Source: Nitrosomonas communis (GTDB taxonomy: Bacteria; Pseudomonadota; Gammaproteobacteria; Burkholderiales; Nitrosomonadaceae). From it: 64,000 bases of DNA. The translations under genes and the position numbers were made by a program. The notes under the pieces were generated by a model. The model was not told where the DNA came from and did not search any database. It was given only the letters and a program-made list of their open reading frames with translations. The DNA lies in the NCBI RefSeq assembly GCF_900114745.1, contig NZ_FOUB01000002.1, forward strand, positions 62,001 to 126,000. The letters are read 5' to 3'. This document shows positions 59,118-64,000 of this stretch, piece by piece; the first letter of the stretch is position 1, and each line of letters begins with the position of its first letter.

Positions 59118-60334
59118 TTAGAGACGTCAAACCCTGGGTGAATTTCTTTCTCTGCAAAGAGAGTATGATTTAACTTCGGATGAACGTGAAGCAGGAAATG
59201 TTCCAGTAATAGGAGCTGCTGAATAGAATGGTTTCCATAATAAAGCGCTAGCTAATGCTCCGGGGATTGTTGTCGGTCGAAGTGGTGGCTCTTTTGGTCA
59301 AATTCACCTTGTGATGAAAGATGTCTGGCCACACAACACAGCAATGTTTGTGACGGATTTTAAAGACAATGATGCCTATTTTGCTTATTACCTTCTCGAG
59401 AACTTTAATTTTAATCAGTTTAATTCTGGTAGTGCGCAGCCCTCTCTTAACAGAAACTTTATTTATCCAACCAGTATTAATGTTCCCGTACCTAAGGAAC
59501 AAAAAAATTGCTTCCATACTTCTCGCTCTCGACACCAAAATCGAACTCAACAATCGCATCAACGCTGAACTGGAAGCAATGGTAAAGACCTTATACGACT
59601 ACTGGTTTGTGCAGTTTGACTTTCCCTTCGACTTCGCTCAGGGCAAGCCCTTCGACTTCGCTTCATGCCCTGAGCAGTGCCGAAGGAAGGGTAAGCCCGA
59701 TGCCAACGGCAAGCCCTACAAATCCTTTGGCGGCAAAATGGTCTACAACCCAACCCTAAAACGCGAAATACCGGCGGGGTGGTCGGCTAAGCCTTTGTCA
59801 TCGATTACCAATGTCAGCAATGACTCTCTCAATCCAGCCGATACTCCTGACAAGGCGTTTAAGTACTTTAGCATTCCTGTTTTCGATGAGACGAATATCT
59901 ATGGCATAGAACAAGGCAGAACGATTGGTAGCAATAAATTCAAAGTGAAAGAAACCGATCTTTTGGTTTCAAAGCTTAATCCGTGGTTTAACCGCGTCAT
60001 ATATGCAATGGATGAAGAAGATCAGATTTGCTCTACAGAATTTGTTGTCTGGAGAAGCCCCAGTACCGGAATAAATAATTTCTTGTATCATATTGCGACG
60101 TCCCCACAATTCATTGTGCATTGCACACAATCTGCCACTGGTACATCCAATAGCCACAAGCGCGTGAATCCAAATGTCATGATGCGATTTCTTCAGCCAT
60201 TTAATAGAGAAATTGTTGAATTATTCGGACAAATAGTAGAGCATGTATTGAAGCAAGTAATCGTAAATCAGCGTGCAAATACCGAATTGACATCTCTACG
60301 CGACTGGCTCCTTCCGATGCTTGTGAACGGCTAA
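59110..60334 (+). pseudogene. hsdS: Type I specificity subunit S, decayed
   Basis: The ATG at 59110 overlaps hsdM. The frame has TAG at codon 4 (M-T-N-stop, Trp expected) and TAG at 59224 (AAE-stop-NGFHN), then shifts near 59505 between PVPKEQ and KIASILLALDTKIELNNRIN. The second half runs open to 60334 and has a second target-recognition domain and conserved helix (EIVELFGQIVEHVLKQVIVN). About 72 in-frame bases at 59625-59697 are a foreign repeat. The visible target-recognition parts match type I S subunits. Confidence 0.85.
59625..59697. repeat. In-frame repeat insertion within hsdS
   Basis: CCCTTCGACTTCGCTCAGGG occurs, then a second CCCTTCGACTTCGCTTCATG, then CCCTGAGCAGTGCCGAAGG. The GCCCTGAG...CGAAGG part is nearly the reverse complement of CCTTCGAC...CTCAGGGC, forming an imperfect hairpin. 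The encoded residues (PFDFAQGKPFDFASCPEQCR) fall between FDF and PDANGKPYKS, which would otherwise join. This matches the widely scattered CTTCGAC/CTCAGG palindromic repeat type known to me in proteobacteria. Confidence 0.7.
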
Positions 60335-60357
60335 GTCACGGTTCAATCAGTAATGGA

Positions 60358-60498
60358 ATGAGCATTAGCTATCAGGCAGAGTTTATCGGCTGGCAAAATC
60401 TTACCCTCAAAGACCTAGTGGTGGCCTATCGCAAGCCGAGATTTGTATTGCAAGATTTTGTAACTGTTGTGACTGGATTCCGGCCTACGCCGGAATGA
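60358..60498 (+). pseudogene. 5' stub of an unknown gene after hsdS, cut by the GIY-YIG repeat array
   Basis: The ATG at 60358 opens SISYQAEFIGWQNLTLKDLV and VAYRK, then the frame runs at about 60433 into the 3' tail of a GIY-YIG gene copy and stops by chance. The first 26 residues look like a conserved N-terminus. From memory they resemble the start of reverse-transcriptase-type proteins sometimes found beside type I loci, but this is unverified. Confidence 0.5.
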
Positions 60499-61039
60499 CG
60501 GATGAGCGAAGAATTGGCGCTATACTGTGAATTCGATCTCGTTATTGATATTCTCCGGGCTGGTGACGCGACGAACCCGCTCACTCAAGAGACAGCCAAG
60601 ACTGATCGATAGCACCCACTTTTAAGAAGAAGTCTGTATAGCAAGATGACGAGAACGCGTGATATAAAGTCAACCAGCCAGATCAATTATACGATGCACG
60701 CTATAGATGCCGCCATTCCGGCGTAAGTCGGAATCCAGCGCAGTGACTGAACTTATGCAGCCTTGTGTTTACCTGTTGGCTATCCGTAGAAACGGCACCT
60801 TGTATGTGGGTGTGACATCCAACCTCGTCAAACGCATTTGGGAGCACAAGAATAATGTCGTCCAGGGATTTACCCAGAAATACGGTGTTCATATGCTCGT
60901 ATGGTTTGAACTGCATGAAACCATGGAGTCGGCAATCCGTCGCGAAAAAGCGATCAAGGAGTGGAAACGTGACTGGAAACTGAAGCTGATCGAACAACAA
61001 AACCCTGCATGGCGGGATTTGTATTCCGAGATTTTGTAA
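60464..61039 (+). repeat. GIY-YIG unit, first tandem copy (576 bp)
   Basis: Each unit starts after a GIY-YIG stop codon, with an ATTCCGGC/GCCGGAAT hairpin (60477-60496), about 220 bases of shared sequence, a second hairpin (60715-60734), then a GIY-YIG gene. The leading 300 bases match 61040-61327 closely with scattered changes. Before it, 60433-60463 matches the last 30 bases of a GIY-YIG gene, so this unit is at least the second of three. Confidence 0.8.
60755..61039 (+). CDS. GIY-YIG nuclease family protein
   Basis: A 94-residue single-domain protein of the YhbQ/UvrC-N-terminal superfamily. CVYLLAIRRNGTLYVGVTSN contains the two motif strands (VYLL for GIY, LYVGVT for YIG), followed by LVKRIWEHKNNV with Arg and His, and the family Glu in MESAIRREKAIKEWKRDWK. 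The start at 60755 is the first ATG after the hairpin, and no good ribosome site precedes it. It is flanked by hairpin repeats on both sides and duplicated in tandem, so it may be part of a mobile unit. Confidence 0.85.
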   Translation: MQPCVYLLAIRRNGTLYVGVTSNLVKRIWEHKNNVVQGFTQKYGVHMLVWFELHETMESAIRREKAIKEWKRDWKLKLIEQQNPAWRDLYSEIL

Positions 61040-61327
61040 TTGTTGCGACTGGATTCCAGCCTGCGCCGGAATGACGGATGAGCGAAGAATTGGCGCTATA
61101 CTGTGAATTCGATCTCATTATTGATCTTCTCCGGGTTGGTGACGCGATCCATCCGATCACTCAAGAGACGCCAAGACTGATCAATAGCACTCACTTTTAA
61201 GAAGAAGCCTGTATAGCAAATGACAAGGACACGTGATGTAAAATCAACCAACCGGTATCAATTGCACGATGCGCGCTATAGTGCCGTCATTCCGGCGTAT
61301 GCCGGAATCCAGCGCAGTGACTGAACT

Positions 61328-61661
61328 ATGCAACCTTGTGTCTACATATTATTCCATTTCCAAATCAAAAACGACGCGAAGGCGAACCGCAGACAGTATA
61401 AATAATACGGCAAGGTGAAGCCGACAAAGTCAGTTTTGATTTAGAAATGGAATTAGCTAGCCACAGAAATGGTACTTTGTATACTGATGTGACATCTAAC
61501 CTCATCAAACGTGTTTGGGAGCATAAGTACAATGTCGTCAAGGGGTTTACCAGAAATAGGGTATCCATACGCTCGTATGGGTTGAGCTACATGAAACCAT
61601 GGAGTTGGCAATATGCTGGTATCGATTACATAATATGCCATAGTATTGTCATGCCGGCGTA
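61328..61661 (+). pseudogene. GIY-YIG nuclease gene interrupted by a MITE
   Basis: ATG at 61328 gives MQPCVYIL, then the MITE (61352-61452) with TTA flanks, then ASHRNGTLYTDVTSNLIKRV and WEHKYNVVKGF. Removing the MITE and one TTA restores an in-frame CVYILASHRNGT, aligning with CVYLLAIRRNGT of the intact neighbour. Downstream, a missing C in ACCCAGAAA shifts the frame after GFTR, and TAC has become TAG. The end is lost. Confidence 0.85.
61352..61452 (+). mobile_element. 101-bp MITE, copy 12, inside a GIY-YIG gene
   Basis: Ends TTCCATTTCCAAATCAAAA and TTTTGATTTAGAAATGGAA, with TTA at 61349-61351 and 61453-61455. The adjacent intact paralogue shows the uninterrupted site, so the element boundaries and the 3-bp duplication are directly read. 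Confidence 0.95.
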
Positions 61662-61797
61662 GGTCGGAGGTTCGGGCCTTTATAAATCATGCTGTCGATT
61701 ACCAGGCACCATGCACCAGGCGGAGGCGCAGCTTGTAATATAATTCTAGCTTGAATAATAAGCTTTCTATAAAATTTCCTGTTAAAGGTAAATTCAT

Positions 61798-62001
61798 ATG
61801 AATGGTATTCAAAAAATTGCAAATCAAGTGGTAGATCATTTTAAGCAGGAGCTCACTGCTGAGGCTCTGAATTGCTTATCGCCTTCTGATTTCGACAGGC
61901 TTACCGTTCTGATCAGAGATGCGCTTTCGCGGGATAGGGAAGAGGTAACTGATCAGCTGAAAGCGTTAGCGCAAGATAAAAGAGGATATAGAGGAGTTTG
62001 A
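61798..62001 (+). CDS. Small hypothetical protein
   Basis: A 67-residue, helical, acidic protein (IQKIANQVVDHFKQELTAEA, LNCLSPSDFDRLTVLIRDAL). AAAGG lies 11 bases before the ATG. The coding character is good, and small helical proteins of this type occur widely, but no family name can be given. Confidence 0.55.
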   Translation: MNGIQKIANQVVDHFKQELTAEALNCLSPSDFDRLTVLIRDALSRDREEVTDQLKALAQDKRGYRGV

Positions 62002-62318
62002 TTTAGGGCTATAGTATTAGGCAAGCTGATGAAGAAATTTGCTAAGTGAGAAAAAACAGCATGCCTTTTTAACAGGTGTAGGTGCGGTAAAGTGCGCGTA
62101 ACCGTTTTCATTCATTGAACTTAGCTCATTTGAATGAAGCCAATCGACGGCGTTCTCGTTCGGTTTTATCAAATTTTGTTCAGCTAGCAGTTTTCACAAT
62201 CAGTTGTCTTCTTTTTAAGCATTTATAGATACATCTTTCGATGTGTTTGTCAAAAGAGCGTGTACAAGAAAATCAGTTAGTCCCAATAAATTAGGTATCT
62301 AAAGATATCATTTGCTGA
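62002..62318. other. Intergenic, no feature seen
   Basis: 317 bases between the small gene and the PEP-CTERM gene (converging). No clear terminator, repeat or frame. Confidence 0.35.
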
Positions 62319-62810
62319 TCAATAATAATCCCGGTGTCGTCCTATTCCAAGGAAACCGAGCAAACCGATACCAACAAGAGCGAGCACGCCAGGTTCAGGA
62401 CTAGTCGCTGCTGGAGTTGGTTTCTCGACTGCTGCGCCACTCGGGTTTAGAGTGAGGTGGTCATCAAAGGAAGAGCGACTAGAGAAAGCGCTAACATTCG
62501 CATTTGATAGGTTGAAATGATAAATTGTACTTAATCCCTTCGAACTGGAACTATTGAGGAAAGTAAAGAAATCATTATTATTTCCAGCTTCCAAATGGGC
62601 AAATTTAGTTGGATTAGCTGTTGAGATCGAAGTATCGCCACTCTCAGTGATAAGATTCAATTCGATACCTTCTCTCGGATTGGCATCACTCTGCAGTGTG
62701 TTGCCAATTGTTACACTTGTGGTGAGCGGGATTGCCTGCACACTAGGACTGGCAAATGTTAAAACCAAGGTGAGTGAAAAAGATTTAAGCAGGGTTTCTA
62801 GAGGTGCCAT
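62319..62810 (-). CDS. PEP-CTERM sorting-domain protein
   Basis: A 163-residue exported protein. A signal peptide (about 1-26, ending PSVQA) leads a Ser/Thr/Asn-rich low-complexity body. The C-terminus has the sorting signal SPEPGVLALVGIGLLGFLGI followed by GRHRDYY: a Pro-Glu-Pro motif, a hydrophobic helix and a basic tail. Such proteins are cut and anchored by exosortase (EpsH/XrtA type) and are usually linked to exopolysaccharide. The exosortase is not in this window. AAAGGAG lies 10 bases before the ATG. Confidence 0.85.
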   Translation of the reverse strand: MAPLETLLKSFSLTLVLTFASPSVQAIPLTTSVTIGNTLQSDANPREGIELNLITESGDTSISTANPTKFAHLEAGNNNDFFTFLNSSSSKGLSTIYHFNLSNANVSAFSSRSSFDDHLTLNPSGAAVEKPTPAATSPEPGVLALVGIGLLGFLGIGRHRDYY

Positions 62811-62973
62811 AGCTGAAATACTCCTTTGCGGTTATACGATTAAACAATGGGAGACATTGTGGCTAATTCCTCGTTATGCGACCATCGTACCGACGTACAT
62901 TGTACTTTGGTCTAAATCTGTCAGAAGAGTAGATGATAGGTAGCTTAACTTAAATCATGAGGTAGAACAAAAA

Positions 62974-63849
62974 ATGAGAAATCTTTGGGATTGCGGATTC
63001 ATGATTGTTGTTGTGTACGTGATGATAGGTTTAACCAACTCGGCATTTGCTCAAGGCAGTGCGATTAACACGAGGATTGAATTTAAAAACAAGGGCGAGA
63101 TCGTTCGAATCCTGGATTTGGAAGAATTCACAGCGATTGCATCTGAGCGCTTTCTCAAAATTTATGAGCCACATGAAAAAAGAATGCGTACTTATCAAGT
63201 TTATTCAGCACGGTCACTTTTTGATCATGTTTTTGGTAAAAACTGGAGAGAGGCAGAAGAGATTGTTTTTCTCTGTGCAGACGGTTACCAGCCAAGCATT
63301 CCCGTAGCAAAGTTTCTTGCATACGATGCCTATTTTGCTTTTGCTAGTGCAGATGATTCACCGTTTATGCTGGAAAACGTCTTGCAGAATAATGGAACGG
63401 TTGAATTGGGGCCGCTATACCTGGTATGGGATAATCTGAAGTCAACTGAATTACGCGAAGAAGGGGCAGTCGACATGCCTTACCAGATAAAAGAGGTTGA
63501 ACTGGCCTCTTTTTCTGACCGTTTTCCAGCGCTTTTTCCGCCAGCCAATGCATCTCAGCAAGTACAGCAAGGCTTTCTCCATTTTCGCAAGTACTGCATT
63601 GCCTGTCATACCATCAATGGTCAAGGTGGCGGCAAGGCGCCTGAATTAAATTATCCGCTTAGTGTGACCGAGTACATCAAGCCAGAATATCTGAAACGCT
63701 GGATTGATGATCCATCCAGTATTCGCTATAACGCGACCATGCTGCCATTGGCAGCTGAGATTCCAGCACGGGAAAAGGTGATAGAGGAGCTTATCGCTTA
63801 TCTGAAAGCGATAAGTACGGTAAAACACCTCCCCACCACAATCCCATAA
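62974..63849 (+). CDS. Exported c-type cytochrome with N-terminal molybdopterin-like strand region
   Basis: A 291-residue protein. Signal peptide about 1-26 (LTNSAFAQG). Residues 30-180 are a beta-rich domain (ARSLFDHVFGKNWREAEEIV, LCADGYQPSIPVAKFLAYDA) resembling the substrate-binding fold of sulfite-oxidase-type proteins, without the Cys ligand. Residues 190-285 are a class I cytochrome c with CIACH as the haem site and MLPLAAEIPAREKVIEELI as the Met ligand region. A periplasmic electron carrier, partner unknown. Confidence 0.8.
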   Translation: MRNLWDCGFMIVVVYVMIGLTNSAFAQGSAINTRIEFKNKGEIVRILDLEEFTAIASERFLKIYEPHEKRMRTYQVYSARSLFDHVFGKNWREAEEIVFLCADGYQPSIPVAKFLAYDAYFAFASADDSPFMLENVLQNNGTVELGPLYLVWDNLKSTELREEGAVDMPYQIKEVELASFSDRFPALFPPANASQQVQQGFLHFRKYCIACHTINGQGGGKAPELNYPLSVTEYIKPEYLKRWIDDPSSIRYNATMLPLAAEIPAREKVIEELIAYLKAISTVKHLPTTIP

Positions 63850-63915
63850 CTTGTCACTCCGGAACTCTCCAGTCAGCAGGTTAATCCAGCCGGTCAGTTT
63901 CCTTTCTGTGCTGAA

Positions 63916-64000
63916 TTATTGCCAATTTATGTAGGCAGAAATACCGAGGAAATTGACCCACTGGTTTTGATCCTGAATTAAGCGCGTGCCATCGGTATAA
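63916..64000 (-). CDS. 3' end of a gene running into the window from the right
   Basis: On the minus strand 27 codons are open from the window edge to TAA at 63916-63918, ending DQNQWVNFLGISAYINWQ. Alternating hydrophobic residues and a final aromatic strand suggest the last strand of an outer-membrane barrel. Too short to identify. It converges with the cytochrome c gene. Confidence 0.4.
   Translation of the reverse strand, partial: YTDGTRLIQDQNQWVNFLGISAYINWQ

Larger units (their letters stand above)
61040..61661 (+). repeat. GIY-YIG unit, second tandem copy, interrupted
   Basis: Same layout as the copy at 60464: hairpin at 61053-61072, shared 220 bases, hairpin at 61289-61308, then a GIY-YIG gene (61328) that is interrupted by a MITE. 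After about 61615 similarity to the first copy stops, and a diverged remnant of the CGGCGTAGGTCGG hairpin is seen at about 61650-61670. Confidence 0.7.

Noticed and set aside
21325-59226. Reassignment of TAG as a sense codon
   Set aside because: Several genes have in-frame TAG, but intact genes such as nrdB end with TAG, and the broken genes also have frameshifts and other stops. Ordinary decay explains it better.
60464-61661. CRISPR-like array
   Set aside because: The repeated unit is about 576 bp with a gene inside. There are no short regularly spaced repeats.

Overview
The window looks like chromosomal DNA of a moderately AT-rich betaproteobacterium, most likely an ammonia oxidiser of the Nitrosomonas group. 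This is an inference from the gene mix: class Ia NrdB, overlapping thyA-folA, UvrA and SSB of proteobacterial type, several c-type cytochromes, a PEP-CTERM protein, DUF1207 and DUF4126 proteins, and a heavy load of small repeats and broken genes. No rRNA, tRNA or CRISPR array was seen.

Layout. 0-6 kb: nrdB 3' end, an MltD-type lytic transglycosylase, an M17 aminopeptidase, then thyA-folA. 6-9.8 kb: a frameshifted PIN-domain gene, a TauE/SafE exporter split by a 144-bp inverted-repeat insertion, tpm, and a divergent MerR regulator with a 19-bp-spacer promoter between them. 10-15 kb: DUF4126, glk-mtfA, an SRPBCC protein and an O-methyltransferase. 15-19.7 kb: a DJ-1 protein, then a tight operon (diaminopimelate-dehydrogenase-like, RtcA, MJ1316/DUF504, M28 peptidase) followed by a HepT/MntA-type HEPN/nucleotidyltransferase pair. 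20-29 kb: pentapeptide-repeat protein, a decayed copper ATPase gene, a Cys-rich tandem-repeat secreted protein, a DUF1207 outer-membrane protein, an IS5-family element and a cupin/JmjC-like protein. 29-36.5 kb: CheR-like methyltransferase, site-2 protease with CBS domains, D,D-carboxypeptidase with SPOR domain, a polynucleotide-kinase/RNase Z fusion and a macrodomain protein. 36.7-46.2 kb: a dihaem cytochrome broken by an amber codon, an isoaspartyl peptidase, an operon of ATP-grasp ligase, GNAT and a DapF homologue with altered substrate residues, a Nudix hydrolase, a lipoprotein hydrolase and an SDR. 46.8-54.3 kb: a His-Gly-rich RTX-like protein, glycerate kinase-uvrA, an MFS transporter and ssb. 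54.4-61.7 kb: a fully decayed type I restriction-modification locus followed by a tandem array of GIY-YIG nuclease units. The end holds a PEP-CTERM protein and a cytochrome c.

The strongest whole-window signal is a family of 101-bp inverted-repeat elements (MITE-like), twelve copies including one deletion derivative and one longer variant. They carry TTCCATTTCC-type ends and mostly TTA/TAA 3-bp flanking duplications. One sits inside a GIY-YIG gene whose uninterrupted paralogue lies about 0.5 kb upstream and serves as an internal empty site. Another replaces the 5' end of hsdR.

Functionally, three loci point to RNA end chemistry (RtcA with MJ1316; Grc3/Clp1-type kinase fused to RNase Z; HepT/MntA), and a macrodomain gene lies beside the second of these. 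The ATP-grasp/GNAT/DapF-like operon may make an unknown modified amino acid or dipeptide. At least ten genes are broken, and most of the nonsense codons can be explained by G-to-A or C-to-T changes.
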